Virus record (IMG/VR): IMGVR_UViG_3300025012_000043
Span: 48,590-112,589 of that record
DNA: 64,000 nucleotides
Direction: 5' to 3' (one strand)
Origin: a virus
A program made the translations under genes and the position numbers. Positions 33,152-41,414 of the stretch are shown here, in pieces (positions within the stretch are counted from its first letter, which is position 1; every line of letters begins with the position of its first letter). The notes beneath the pieces are model-generated. The model saw only the letters and a list, made by a program, of their open reading frames with translations, searched no databases and had not been told where the DNA came from.

Positions 33152-33314
33152 TATCACCATCCCACCCATACCAATAATAATCATTAAATTTTACCTCTAA
33201 CGCTAAGATTTTATCATACAACCTATCACTAATTATTATCCCTATATTGTCAGTGGTATCTCCAAGTAGGGTTATTATTTGTGCTGTGTATATATTATGT
33301 GCTAGTGATTTCAT
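33141..33314 (-). CDS. Hypothetical helical protein, 57 aa
   Basis: MKSLAHNIYTAQIITLLGDT then ISDRLYDKILALEVKFNDYYW, the two-helix plan shared by the cluster. ATG 33314 lies inside the end of the previous gene, with GAGG close upstream. Unknown function. Confidence 0.5.
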   Translation of the reverse strand: MKSLAHNIYTAQIITLLGDTTDNIGIIISDRLYDKILALEVKFNDYYWYGWDGDNGF

Positions 33315-33684
33315 CCTCTTTCGCTTTTTCAAGACCGCCCCCATTTTCAATAATCACCTTGCGCAATTGATCTACTATAGTTTGTGGGAGGATTATTTCA
33401 CCAGATATACTGGCATGATATGCATTTATATAATTCTTTAGTATTTCCTGTTGTTTCTGTTGAATTCTATAACGTCTAACCCGGATCGATACCTGATAAC
33501 GATTGAACTCAATTTCACAGGATTCGCATCGGGCCTTCTTTGGGACCGTATCTGGCATCAAGTGTTCAAGCGGGGGTACTATAAAATACTCTTGATGATT
33601 TTTGGCCTTATTGATATTTCCTATTACATCCTTCCACCCATTACACTTACTAAATATCTTGGGGTCAAGAATGTCACGGTTCAT
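33295..33684 (-). CDS. Hypothetical protein with CxxC pair, 129 aa
   Basis: Middle segment KKARCESCEIEFNRY has one C-x-x-C pair; the rest is Arg/Gln-rich and helical (YRIQQKQQEILKNYINAYH). Could be a nucleic-acid-binding protein. Overlaps its neighbours at both ends. Confidence 0.6.
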   Translation of the reverse strand: MNRDILDPKIFSKCNGWKDVIGNINKAKNHQEYFIVPPLEHLMPDTVPKKARCESCEIEFNRYQVSIRVRRYRIQQKQQEILKNYINAYHASISGEIILPQTIVDQLRKVIIENGGGLEKAKEDEITST

Positions 33685-33916
33685 TTGATTCTTGTTCCCA
33701 TCTCCTTTTTGCCAGTTTCGCCCATTTCTCAGCCTTTATGACAAATTGATCTATAGATGGGTGGCAAATTGATTGATTCTCTGGTAATCCCTCCAATACC
33801 TCGACAATTGCATTATGTGCGATCGTTGCATGATAATTTGCTTTACTATTAACTGGTATAAGACTAATGTTATTAAGTGCCATCATCGTACGATAATATG
33901 CAGTAGATTTTCTCAT
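33674..33916 (-). CDS. Hypothetical helical protein, 80 aa
   Basis: MRKSTAYYRTMMALNNISLI followed by NYHATIAHNAIVEVLEGLP and a basic C-terminal helix (FVIKAEKWAKLAKRRWEQ). Lies directly downstream of the sigma-like gene. Unknown function. Confidence 0.6.
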   Translation of the reverse strand: MRKSTAYYRTMMALNNISLIPVNSKANYHATIAHNAIVEVLEGLPENQSICHPSIDQFVIKAEKWAKLAKRRWEQESNEP

Positions 33917-33917
33917 T

Positions 33918-34661
33918 TTATTTTTGCCCTATAAATTTATTAGCGAGACTAGTTAATTGAGCAAATATGATACCAATTCTTGCAGATGATACTCCCCAAT
34001 ATGCTCCTACCTTCTTGTTAATGTTTATGCACCCGGAGCGCCATTTACCTCTACGAAATTCAAAATCAGATATACTGCCACTACAAGTACCACCACATGT
34101 AATACATGGCCCAGTATCTTTCCCACATAGTATATTAAATAAATCAACGGCCTTCTTGGCTTTTTGTTTCCCTAAAAATTCTCTAAATTTCTCAACTTCA
34201 AGTTTAGACTCAACTATTTTATCTGTACCCGATTGTCGTGCTGTTCCAGATAAAACCTCTTCTCCAAATACTGTTGTATATTCAATTGGACCATGACATT
34301 TAGGACATTTATCATATTTCTTTACCGCCCATATCTTACATGAACAATGGGGGAGTAAATTACGATTACAAATTTTTCTTATGTAGTCCTGAACACTCTT
34401 TACACCACCATCTAATAGATATCCTAAACAAGGACTTGTACCAGTACCTTCTTTGAAAGTCTTGACTTTCTTGAGACGTTTTACAACCCCGACCATGAAT
34501 TCCTGCCGAATATCATCCGTGGTACAAAATGAAAGTAAGGATGGGGGAAATTTTACTGGTAAACCGCGTTTATTGATTTGATCATAAACTTCTTGGAATA
34601 ATTTTTCCTTGTCATCATTAGACGGCTCAGAGATAGATATGTTAGACATAGATATACCCAT
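33918..34661 (-). CDS. Putative phage sigma factor (gp55-like) with zinc ribbons
   Basis: About 247 residues. Residues 50-100 (DDIRQEFMVGVVKRLKKVKTFKEG-type, then SPCLGYLLDGGVKSVQDYIRK) resemble sigma-70 region 2 in the late factor gp55, where a basic helix is followed by a P-F-A-Y-F-type aromatic turn. A zinc ribbon (CSCKIW ... CPKCHG) and a second C-x-x-C site (CITCGGTC) follow. The C-terminus (VGAYWGVSSARIGIIFAQL) looks like a helix-turn-helix. If correct it would direct host RNA polymerase to late promoters. This is pattern-based, and an unrelated zinc protein is possible. Confidence 0.4.
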   Translation of the reverse strand: MGISMSNISISEPSNDDKEKLFQEVYDQINKRGLPVKFPPSLLSFCTTDDIRQEFMVGVVKRLKKVKTFKEGTGTSPCLGYLLDGGVKSVQDYIRKICNRNLLPHCSCKIWAVKKYDKCPKCHGPIEYTTVFGEEVLSGTARQSGTDKIVESKLEVEKFREFLGKQKAKKAVDLFNILCGKDTGPCITCGGTCSGSISDFEFRRGKWRSGCININKKVGAYWGVSSARIGIIFAQLTSLANKFIGQK

Positions 34662-34698
34662 TACCACCTACCTTTCCGGGTTGTGGACTGATAATAGC

Positions 34699-34863
34699 CT
34701 ACTTTTTGGGTTTAAGTAATTCTTCTTTGGTCGCTGTCGCTATCTCTTCTACTTTGTCCTTGAGGGTCTTACGTGTAGACTCTAAATCACCGATTACTTC
34801 CTCAAATGCGTCATCAAGTTGTTTCTGATATTCGATTTTAGGATCTACCTTAACTGTGGGCAT
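34699..34863 (-). CDS. Small coiled-coil protein, 54 aa
   Basis: MPTVKVDPKIEYQKQLDDAF followed by one long charged helix (IGDLESTRKTLKDKVEEIATATK). GGAGG precedes ATG 34863. Fills the gap upstream of the sigma-like gene. Function unknown. Confidence 0.65.
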   Translation of the reverse strand: MPTVKVDPKIEYQKQLDDAFEEVIGDLESTRKTLKDKVEEIATATKEELLKPKK

Positions 34864-34907
34864 AATAACCTCCGTAGTGAGTATTTATGTAACTCAAACA
34901 AACAATA

Positions 34908-35138
34908 CTAATGAGCAATTTGCCACATATTATTATGCCAATACAAAGACTTAGTTGCCCCAGTTTTTATGTTAAGTATGTCCACACGTACCCATTTGGC
35001 ATACTTCGTGCGCCATGATCTAGTTATTATATACCCCGATTTCCTTCTTCTATCTAACACTTCCTCTTGCTTTTGCGTTAGTTTTACTTTCTTCCAATCA
35101 TCAATTTTTATCTCTAAATATTGTCTCCTCGTATACAT
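34908..35138 (-). CDS. Hypothetical basic protein, 76 aa
   Basis: MYTRRQYLEIKIDDWKKVKL, rich in Lys/Arg with a Trp-rich beta end (TKSLYWHNNMWQIAH). Start ATG 35138 overlaps the previous gene by 38 bases. Unknown function. Confidence 0.6.
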   Translation of the reverse strand: MYTRRQYLEIKIDDWKKVKLTQKQEEVLDRRRKSGYIITRSWRTKYAKWVRVDILNIKTGATKSLYWHNNMWQIAH

Positions 35139-35376
35139 ATTGGATTGCCGCATCTAAAGACATTGATTGCCTATTAGTTGGATTGGTGATTTCGTATACT
35201 GAATACCAATCATCAGCACCAAGCTCAATAGTATAACTCTTATTACCCCTAACGGATACGAAATTATCTGGGTGTTTTGATAAATAATTTAATAATATCT
35301 TTTCATATTCAGTCCGGGTAAAAATAGTAACTTCCTGGGTTGCTCCGCCTAAATAATTATCTAATACAAGTTGCAT
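35101..35376 (-). CDS. Hypothetical protein, 91 aa
   Basis: MQLVLDNYLGGATQEVTIFT then a helix (EYEKILLNYLSKHPDNF) and beta strands with a WYSVYEI segment. GAGGAG and GAGGG precede ATG 35376. Unknown. Confidence 0.6.
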   Translation of the reverse strand: MQLVLDNYLGGATQEVTIFTRTEYEKILLNYLSKHPDNFVSVRGNKSYTIELGADDWYSVYEITNPTNRQSMSLDAAIQYVYEETIFRDKN

Positions 35377-35380
35377 ACCC

Positions 35381-35764
35381 TCATTTCTCCTCATTTAATT
35401 TAATTGTGTACATCTTTCCACCATTTGAATACACTATATCCTTAATACCACAATCACGGGCCAGTTGCAAACAACCTTTACATGGCCTAGCATTCTTTAG
35501 ACCAGCCCTAATAGACAAAAGTGTTGCGCCCTTAGTATGTGATGCCCAGTTTAAGGCCCTCATCTCTGCATGAGCCTTATCCTTAATTTTACCATAAGAA
35601 GAGGGCATGGGACAAGTTTTCCCTTGAACATTGGTGGCAATTGACAGAAAAGATCGCCCTATGACCATAGCTACATGCTTATATCTAATATGATCTGAAT
35701 TGATAGTATATGCCTCAGCACGCTTCACAAAAGCCGAAATACGTTTACTCGGTTTGTCTTCCAT
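35381..35764 (-). CDS. Cytidine/deoxycytidylate deaminase family protein
   Basis: 127 residues with the zinc deaminase signature: HAEMRAL (H65, catalytic E67) and PCKGCLQLARDCGIKDIVYS (C95, C98). dCMP deaminases produce dUMP for thymidylate synthesis, which suits a genome with dUTPase and its own reductase. The short length and Met-Arg after HAE leave open another substrate such as a tRNA base or dCTP. The start at 35764 overlaps no neighbour; the ribosome-binding site is weak. Confidence 0.85.
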   Translation of the reverse strand: MEDKPSKRISAFVKRAEAYTINSDHIRYKHVAMVIGRSFLSIATNVQGKTCPMPSSYGKIKDKAHAEMRALNWASHTKGATLLSIRAGLKNARPCKGCLQLARDCGIKDIVYSNGGKMYTIKLNEEK

Positions 35765-35766
35765 AA

Positions 35767-36009
35767 CTATTTTATCGCAAGATAAGTATTTATGTAATAT
35801 TTCATCCTTCCAATTGTTTCCTCAACAATAGTACAATGCAGTAATCCTTCCCCACTAATTGAAACAAATGCAGTACTATTACACTTGCCATGGTCTGAAC
35901 CACCGACTAATTTAGATTTTTTATACCCAGGCCCATGTTGAAATACTTTAATTAAATCTTCCGCTAAGTCCTTAATTGATAATAACGCAAATATTTCACT
36001 GCCCAACAT
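35767..36009 (-). CDS. Hypothetical protein, 80 aa
   Basis: MLGSEIFALLSIKDLAEDLI, a helix, then GSDHGKCNSTAFVSISGEGL and strands. GGGAGG precedes ATG 36009. Unknown function, directly upstream of the deaminase gene. Confidence 0.6.
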   Translation of the reverse strand: MLGSEIFALLSIKDLAEDLIKVFQHGPGYKKSKLVGGSDHGKCNSTAFVSISGEGLLHCTIVEETIGRMKYYINTYLAIK

Positions 36010-36226
36010 TCGCCTCCCTAGAGTATTTGTTAATCTGAGTTGCTTCTCCACACATATTTAATAATAATTTGTGCAATGTTGTGACATAAATTGTCATATA
36101 TGACAAAATAATTGATACATTATACGTTGAAAATGTATTTATGTCATTCAAAAAGTCATTAAATATCAATACTCGTGTTATAAAATTCTCTAATAAGTCT
36201 ATCTCTAATTTTGTCTTACCAATCAA
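35996..36226 (-). CDS. Hypothetical helical protein, 76 aa, TTG start
   Basis: Starts at TTG 36226 with AAAGGG seven bases upstream. Two hydrophobic helices (LEIDLLENFITRVLIFNDFL and MTIYVTTLHKLLLNMCG) resemble the small two-helix proteins at 16.4-17.5 kb and 31.6-33.9 kb. Unknown. Confidence 0.55.
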   Translation of the reverse strand: MIGKTKLEIDLLENFITRVLIFNDFLNDINTFSTYNVSIILSYMTIYVTTLHKLLLNMCGEATQINKYSREANVGQ

Positions 36227-36431
36227 CTTTACACCCTTTCATTTTATGGTCTGCATATACTGCGCCATAAAAATATATAAAAATATAATATAGTTCTCTA
36301 CTAATAAACCAATGTCGCGATATGTTATTTAAAGTAGGATCGACACAATGACCAGCAAATACTCTAGCGTGACCAGCAATCCAAATTAATTCTGAATTAG
36401 TTAGTGGTCGTTGTAATCCAGGCTCCTCCAT
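36216..36431 (-). CDS. Hypothetical protein, 71 aa
   Basis: MEEPGLQRPLTNSELIWIAG, helical and aromatic (WFISRELYYIFIYFYGAVYA). Overlaps both neighbours. May be membrane-associated. Function unknown. Confidence 0.55.
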   Translation of the reverse strand: MEEPGLQRPLTNSELIWIAGHARVFAGHCVDPTLNNISRHWFISRELYYIFIYFYGAVYADHKMKGCKVDW

Positions 36432-36585
36432 CGGCATCAATGTCAACCCCTTGTATATTGTGTGTAATTTTTAGATGTTCCAATAGACAGTCTAAATCTG
36501 GGAATGAAACTAACCGTTCACACGAATTACATACCCATTCCGTACCATGTAATTTTCTAAACCCAATCATTTCAAGCTGTGTCAT
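36397..36585 (-). CDS. Single C2H2 zinc-finger protein, 62 aa
   Basis: WVCNSCERLVSF ... LLEHLKITHNI gives C-x2-C-x(16)-H-x4-H, one C2H2-like finger. Two other proteins in this window (51734-52015 and 52585-52869) share the W-x-C-x-x-C start and H-L-x-x-x-H end. Probably nucleic-acid or protein binding. Confidence 0.65.
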   Translation of the reverse strand: MTQLEMIGFRKLHGTEWVCNSCERLVSFPDLDCLLEHLKITHNIQGVDIDADGGAWITTTTN

Positions 36586-36797
36586 ACTTTATTAGTAATT
36601 TTGCCATCAGCATCAGCAATAACCCTAATAAATTTATTCTGGACAAGCTCCCCATACTGAGCTTCTGTTAAGAAGTCACCAGGTAGTGGGCTATGCATAT
36701 TTACACATCTAGTGACACGAAATTGGTTGCTGGCTACACCTTTTACTCGTTCTACATATACAGTACGAAAAATAGTCAACTCACCATTTTTAACCAT
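36582..36797 (-). CDS. Hypothetical protein, 71 aa
   Basis: MVKNGELTIFRTVYVERVKG, beta-rich small protein. AAGGAG precedes ATG 36797. Unknown function. Confidence 0.65.
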   Translation of the reverse strand: MVKNGELTIFRTVYVERVKGVASNQFRVTRCVNMHSPLPGDFLTEAQYGELVQNKFIRVIADADGKITNKV

Positions 36798-36854
36798 GTA
36801 TTTCTCCTTAGTGTGGTATAAACCTATTGATACACAATAAAATAATATTCATAT

Positions 36855-37343
36855 TTATATTGTAATATTGTTCTCTGTTGAGAAATCCGCTATTAGTCGG
36901 CCCTCCAAATGATGATATTCATGTTGGAAAATCCTAGCCAAAAATCCATTGAGAGGACAATTAGTAGTTCTGTTATTATTTATATCGGTGAATGATACTC
37001 GTATATTTTCATTTCTGGCAATTAATATATTGATACCAGGTACTGACAAACATCCTTCATTAATTATTTTCATAGAAGTATCTTTATGTAAAATAATCGG
37101 GTTAATAAATATCATCTTACGTCCAGCATAATGTATTATAAATATGCGTTTATTGATACCAACCTGTGGAGCAGCCAAACCAACACCAGTAGGGTTCTTT
37201 TCTAGGGTATAATGCATATTTCGTATCATTGTTTTAATTGTTGGTGTTATTTCTTCAACCTCAGTGTTGACTCCTTTTAAAATCTTTAAATCATCAGTAT
37301 TAAACGCATTTAATATTCGTAATTTGTGTGTGTGTAGTTTCAT
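36855..37343 (-). CDS. def: Peptide deformylase
   Basis: 162 residues with all three PDF motifs: GVGLAAPQVG (53-62), EGCLSVPG (96-103, metal Cys98) and QHEYHHLEG (HExxH, 141-145). It removes the N-terminal formyl group from new proteins, an Fe or Zn enzyme. Phage copies are known in marine phages and probably speed maturation of rapidly made proteins. AAAGGAGGG precedes ATG 37343. The active site is intact. Confidence 0.95.
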   Translation of the reverse strand: MKLHTHKLRILNAFNTDDLKILKGVNTEVEEITPTIKTMIRNMHYTLEKNPTGVGLAAPQVGINKRIFIIHYAGRKMIFINPIILHKDTSMKIINEGCLSVPGINILIARNENIRVSFTDINNNRTTNCPLNGFLARIFQHEYHHLEGRLIADFSTENNITI

Positions 37344-37361
37344 ACTACCCTCCTTTATTTA

Positions 37362-37751
37362 TTACTTCTTGATTTTATACTGCCCAGCCTTCAAACGCTG
37401 TGCCTTAACCTCCGTACCTGCCCACGCAGACGCATCCTTCTTGAGTGGAAACCCGCCACATAATACTGATCCATCCTTAGCATAAACAGTCCATCCATCG
37501 TTCTCACTAGCCATTACTCCAGTAGCAGACTCGATGGTGGTTACTACTGCTGCTCCTGTGGTCTCATCAACAGTACTGGCTACTTCGTTCATCTCATCCT
37601 CCTTGGGTTGCCTAGCGGCTTTCGATTCCGCTGGCTCGTGTAGGAAACAATACGGCAACATGTTTTTGAAAATAATATCTGCTGGCGCTTTACATCTAAT
37701 ACACTTATACTTCTTTGGATCAAACTGAATTTCAGTTTCCGTCTTGTTCAA
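37362..37751 (-). CDS. Hypothetical protein with zinc knuckle, 129 aa, TTG start
   Basis: Begins at TTG 37751 with GGAGG upstream. N-terminal YKCIRCKAPADIIF ... YCFLHEP is a C-x-x-C ... C-x-x-H zinc knuckle; a Thr/Ala-rich linker leads to a small beta domain (WTVYAKDGSVLCGGFPL). Overlaps the HNH gene by 20 bases. Unknown function. Confidence 0.65.
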   Translation of the reverse strand: MNKTETEIQFDPKKYKCIRCKAPADIIFKNMLPYCFLHEPAESKAARQPKEDEMNEVASTVDETTGAAVVTTIESATGVMASENDGWTVYAKDGSVLCGGFPLKKDASAWAGTEVKAQRLKAGQYKIKK

Positions 37752-38307
37752 TCTTTTTTGCCTCCTTCCTCCCCATCAAATAATTAACAGCCTTTTCTAA
37801 AATTTCAACCGAATCACTAGCATAACCCAAAACGGAATTACACAGTGCACAAAGCAATCCCCTTATTTCTCCTGTAATATGATCATGATCCACACAAAAA
37901 CCACCTAATGGTTTGGGATCATTAGTACCACAAATAGCACAAACATACTCTTGGTCCTTTAACATGTTATCATACTGTTCGATGGTAATACCATAGACAC
38001 GTTTTAGTCTCCATCTTTTACCAGATTTCGCCATAGATTTCTTCCCATTTGGTGATGTCTGGTATTTTTTCTTAGACTTCTGTGTAACCAATTTACCTTT
38101 GGGTGTAGCCTCATATTTTTTCTTCCACTTCTTCATAGATATCTTGCCTATAGGTGTGGCCCTATATTTTTCTGAATTCGCATTCACACAAGGCTTACAT
38201 TGAGATCGTACCCCATCTTTCTTTCGCGCATCCTTATAAAATTCATCTTTAGATTTTTCAACTTTACACTTAGAGCAAATTTTCATTTTTTGCACTATAA
38301 TGCTCAT
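37732..38307 (-). CDS. Endonuclease VII-like HNH endonuclease (copy 1)
   Basis: About 191 residues from ATG 38307 (GGAAGAG upstream), overlapping the previous gene by 38 bases; ATG 38286 (MKICSKCKVEKS) is the alternative. N-terminal zinc finger (CSKCKVEKS ... CKPCVN), a central basic region with three repeats (YRATPIGK, YEATPKGK, YQTSPNGK), then the recombination endonuclease VII / HNH core: YVCAICGTN, VDHDHITGEIRGLLCALCN. Such proteins are free-standing homing endonucleases or junction-cutting enzymes. A relative is at 50415-50933. Confidence 0.85.
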   Translation of the reverse strand: MSIIVQKMKICSKCKVEKSKDEFYKDARKKDGVRSQCKPCVNANSEKYRATPIGKISMKKWKKKYEATPKGKLVTQKSKKKYQTSPNGKKSMAKSGKRWRLKRVYGITIEQYDNMLKDQEYVCAICGTNDPKPLGGFCVDHDHITGEIRGLLCALCNSVLGYASDSVEILEKAVNYLMGRKEAKKIEQDGN

Positions 38308-38614
38308 ACCATCTCTTCCGAGCCACACCTTTAACAATACAGACCTCCTTATATATCTCTCTTATTTTAACATCTGTATCATTATTAATTCGTACCAATA
38401 ACACCATTCTGTTTGTAGTCACCATATTAAAATATTTTGGTACACTGTAAAGGTGTCCTTTAGTACAATCCCACCCATATGCAAATGCAGTATATTGATG
38501 TGTAAACCCCAAATCTTCTAGTAATGCTAGTGTATTGTCGTTGTCTGTTGATGTATATACAAATACATTTGGGTCACCTACTAGCATATAAACAGCATAA
38601 TGTCTTCGCGCCAT
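38270..38614 (-). CDS. Hypothetical protein, 114 aa
   Basis: MARRHYAVYMLVGDPNVFVY, alternating beta and helix, with GFTHQYTAFAYGWD in the middle and a basic C-terminus. No domain recognised. Its 3' end is overlapped by the HNH gene, the usual pattern of endonuclease invasion. Confidence 0.6.
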   Translation of the reverse strand: MARRHYAVYMLVGDPNVFVYTSTDNDNTLALLEDLGFTHQYTAFAYGWDCTKGHLYSVPKYFNMVTTNRMVLLVRINNDTDVKIREIYKEVCIVKGVARKRWYEHYSAKNENLL

Positions 38615-38617
38615 TAG

Positions 38618-39883
38618 TTATTCTCGTACCGGTATGACTTCACCGAATGGCACCTTACTCGCACCTCCTACAACCACCCATAATACTGGATAGTCTGGTT
38701 TTTTAGAGGGGAATGAACCAAAAGTGTCTGTTAAATATACCAATACCTTTGGCTTTATCCTCTCTTTTGTTACACGCTTAAACACTGGCCGAAAATCTGT
38801 CCCACCACCTCCTTTAAATTTAATTTTGCCAGGCAATTGCCACACATTCAGTGAATTGGCCTCAATAAATTCATGTACATTGGCATCACATGTCATTATG
38901 TAGGTACGTTTAGATAAATGCGCCATACCAATTAGTTCAGCAAGAAACCTTCGTAGCATGTTGTCATCTATTGAACCACTGGTATCAATGGCTGCAACTA
39001 TATCACCAACCTGTGTACCATATGATGATGGCATGAAAAACCCAATAGCATGAGACTTCTTTGAAGGATAAAGTTTAGTACGTTGATATCCACGACACTT
39101 GGATTCCATTAAATTCTTTAGTCTCACCCACCAATCAACCTGTGGTTCCAATATCTCTTTGATCAATCTATCCAGTCCAGCGGGTAATTTACCCTGCCCA
39201 GCGGCCCTGGCAACTTGTGTAGCTTTTACAATGGCATGTTTAACCTTTGTATTTTCATGATCTTCTCTCTGTTTCTGAATATGTGTATCAAATCCTGAAG
39301 GATTGCCATGTATAGGACATTTATTATCTCCGTCACTACCATCACCATCACCATCATCAGATACACTCTGGCTATCCTTGCTATTCCCACTGCCACCACA
39401 ATTACATTTTATTTTTTTAGCTTTCTCCAGTAATACCTTATAAACTTCCTCAGCAACCACCTCATCTAATTTTATATCTTTCATAGATTGGATTTTGACA
39501 AGTGCGGCATCATTCCACAAAGATATCTCTGTATCTCGTTGATTGAATGATATACTGTTCTTCTCTAGTAGGTGATTATCAACGATGTCCGCTGCGATAT
39601 TAAATAATTGCTTGTCTTTATTCATCCCCCTTTGCATGTGATCCATAATGACATGAACTATTTCATGGCATAATGCAAATTTGATATTTTCAATGGATCC
39701 CAGCAACTTTATTCTATTTGCATTCCAATATAAATTATATCCATCTGTTCCCATGATGGATACTGATTCTGTTTCTATGATTGGAAGAGACAATAATATC
39801 GTGGCCCAAAATGGATGATCTCTTAACAGTTGGATCTTTGCTGCACTCATCATCTCTTTGGCATCAGTGACAACGGTTACCAT
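38618..39883 (-). CDS. VWA-domain protein with metallopeptidase-like N-terminus (DUF2201 type)
   Basis: About 421 residues from ATG 39883 (CAGGAGGG upstream). N-terminal part contains CHEIVHVIMDHM, an HExxH zinc motif, typical of DUF2201. A low-complexity Asp/Gly/Ser linker with C-x-C cysteines follows, and the C-terminus is a VWA domain with MIDAS residues (AAIDTSGSID ... GGGGTDFRPV ... LTDTFG). MoxR ATPases and VWA proteins act together as chaperone-like pairs assembling or remodelling protein complexes. The MoxR partner is directly upstream. The target is unknown. Confidence 0.85.
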   Translation of the reverse strand: MVTVVTDAKEMMSAAKIQLLRDHPFWATILLSLPIIETESVSIMGTDGYNLYWNANRIKLLGSIENIKFALCHEIVHVIMDHMQRGMNKDKQLFNIAADIVDNHLLEKNSISFNQRDTEISLWNDAALVKIQSMKDIKLDEVVAEEVYKVLLEKAKKIKCNCGGSGNSKDSQSVSDDGDGDGSDGDNKCPIHGNPSGFDTHIQKQREDHENTKVKHAIVKATQVARAAGQGKLPAGLDRLIKEILEPQVDWWVRLKNLMESKCRGYQRTKLYPSKKSHAIGFFMPSSYGTQVGDIVAAIDTSGSIDDNMLRRFLAELIGMAHLSKRTYIMTCDANVHEFIEANSLNVWQLPGKIKFKGGGGTDFRPVFKRVTKERIKPKVLVYLTDTFGSFPSKKPDYPVLWVVVGGASKVPFGEVIPVRE

Positions 39884-39907
39884 TAACCCTCCTGGGGCAT
39901 AAAGTGG

Positions 39908-39935
39908 TTGGGTGGGGCATTTCTGCCCCACCCAA
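39908..39935 (-). terminator. Perfect 11-bp hairpin between moxR and the VWA gene
   Basis: TTGGGTGGGGC pairs exactly with GCCCCACCCAA around a six-base loop. It sits between the ATPase stop and the ribosome-binding site of the VWA gene, with no U tract. May reduce downstream expression, giving unequal amounts of the two partners. Confidence 0.55.
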
Positions 39936-39939
39936 TTTA

Positions 39940-40989
39940 CTATTTTTGCTGCAACAGATTCATTATTTTCTTGATGATTGGCTTAAACTTGTCTTCTTGA
40001 ATCTCTACCACTTTATCCAGGAATGAGGTTTTTACATCCACGATAAACTTCATTTGAAATTCTGGTGGTATTACTTCCAGAAACATGACAAGATGTTTTG
40101 CAATCTTGTGTGACATCGTTTGTTTATTGGCATAATGAAGAACCGCATACACAGTGGCAAACTGATTTGATAGTTCCATACTTTTAAATCCATCGGGGAT
40201 TCTACCTTCCTCAACAATCGCCCGCACATCGACTTTAGCAAACGTCTCAAAATATGCTACGAAACTGACCGCAGCACCTTCACCAACACATGCATATGCC
40301 AGGTCATTAACAGTTGTTAAGGATCTCTTATCAACGTTCATCCATTTATCACCGAGAGCCCCAGTAAGAACATCAGACAACATTACCCAAGTGCGTGGAG
40401 TTGGGCTTGCATATTGATCCGGCATCAGCTTTAAGAGAAGGTCTGGCTGATAATCAAGAAACGATATAATCTGGGTGGCAACCCCAGTATCTTTTGCATA
40501 TGCTTTCCAATCTTGTAGAGATGATTCTACAATAAAATTTACTAACCGTGTCTTGAATGGTACGGAAGGCTCGTTGATATATGCGAAATCCTCGCGCCTA
40601 TTACCAGCTAGAATAATGCGGGTTTGTGGTGGGGCTTCCCAGTTGTCTAAACTACGATCTAAAACTATACGCAGAGCCGCATTCTGTACTGATGGCTCTG
40701 CGCATGAAAATTCGTCAAACATCAATATAGTAGGTTCATTGATGATAGGCAGGAAGTCCGCACGTGCCCATTTACTCACCCCATCTTTCATATAGGGGAT
40801 ACCACGTATCTCACTAGGTTCAAATTGGGCCAGCCGAATGTCAATAAATCGCATCTTGTTTTCTTTTGAAATTTGTTTAATAATACTACTCTTTCCTAAA
40901 CCTGGGGCTCCCCATAAACCTATTGAAACTTGTGGTGAATTCATTATTACTGTGCGGATCAATTCCTTAACCTTACCAATTGTCGGCAT
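39940..40989 (-). CDS. MoxR-type AAA+ ATPase
   Basis: 349 residues. Walker A GAPGLGKSS (27-35), Walker B TILMFDEFSCA, sensor-like RIILAGNRRED and an arginine-finger region (FKTRLVNFIVE). The AAA+ core is followed by a helical lid. It is paired with the VWA protein downstream in the usual MoxR-VWA order. AAGGAG precedes ATG 40989. Likely remodels a protein complex during infection. Confidence 0.9.
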   Translation of the reverse strand: MPTIGKVKELIRTVIMNSPQVSIGLWGAPGLGKSSIIKQISKENKMRFIDIRLAQFEPSEIRGIPYMKDGVSKWARADFLPIINEPTILMFDEFSCAEPSVQNAALRIVLDRSLDNWEAPPQTRIILAGNRREDFAYINEPSVPFKTRLVNFIVESSLQDWKAYAKDTGVATQIISFLDYQPDLLLKLMPDQYASPTPRTWVMLSDVLTGALGDKWMNVDKRSLTTVNDLAYACVGEGAAVSFVAYFETFAKVDVRAIVEEGRIPDGFKSMELSNQFATVYAVLHYANKQTMSHKIAKHLVMFLEVIPPEFQMKFIVDVKTSFLDKVVEIQEDKFKPIIKKIMNLLQQK

Positions 40990-41031
40990 GAACTCTCCTT
41001 AGGATAGTGTGGCACAATGGTAATACAATAA

Positions 41032-41391
41032 TTAGAAGTACTGCCCCACCGATGAATCATAAAACATGACAGACACATCATACCCAAGTGATATAAATTG
41101 AAGCAATATCGGGTAATTTAATGCATTAACACCACTAGGATAAAATATTATAAGGGTCTTACTCGGTACTAATCCTTCTCCATGAAATTTTAATACAGCA
41201 CTCACACCAATAGTTGGCCCATCCCGGATATTTTCAATCTCATCTGATTGAATCATTGGTTCACCAGGGGTCTTATGACGACGCAATGGTGTTACTCTAA
41301 CAATATTTTCATACTGTTTCACATCATTACCACATGATTCACACTTTGGCCCAACACATTCAGTTTTACAATACACACAAAAATACTTCAA
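41032..41391 (-). CDS. Zinc-ribbon protein, 119 aa, TTG start
   Basis: TTG 41391 with GGGGGTGGAG upstream. N-terminal YFCVYCKTECVGPKCESCGN is a four-cysteine zinc ribbon; the C-terminus is a hydrophobic alpha/beta segment (SKTLIIFYPSGVNALNYP). Function unknown. It lies just upstream of the MoxR gene. Confidence 0.65.
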   Translation of the reverse strand: MKYFCVYCKTECVGPKCESCGNDVKQYENIVRVTPLRRHKTPGEPMIQSDEIENIRDGPTIGVSAVLKFHGEGLVPSKTLIIFYPSGVNALNYPILLQFISLGYDVSVMFYDSSVGQYF

Positions 41392-41414
41392 CTACTCCAC
41401 CCCCTTTCAAAATA

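Noticed and set aside
1659-35775. CGATAAAATA as a recurrent promoter motif (near 1665, 7042, 31130, 35770)
   Set aside because: At 7042 and 35770 it is the end of coding sequence; at 1665 and 31130 it is shared tnpB upstream sequence. No independent support for promoter activity.
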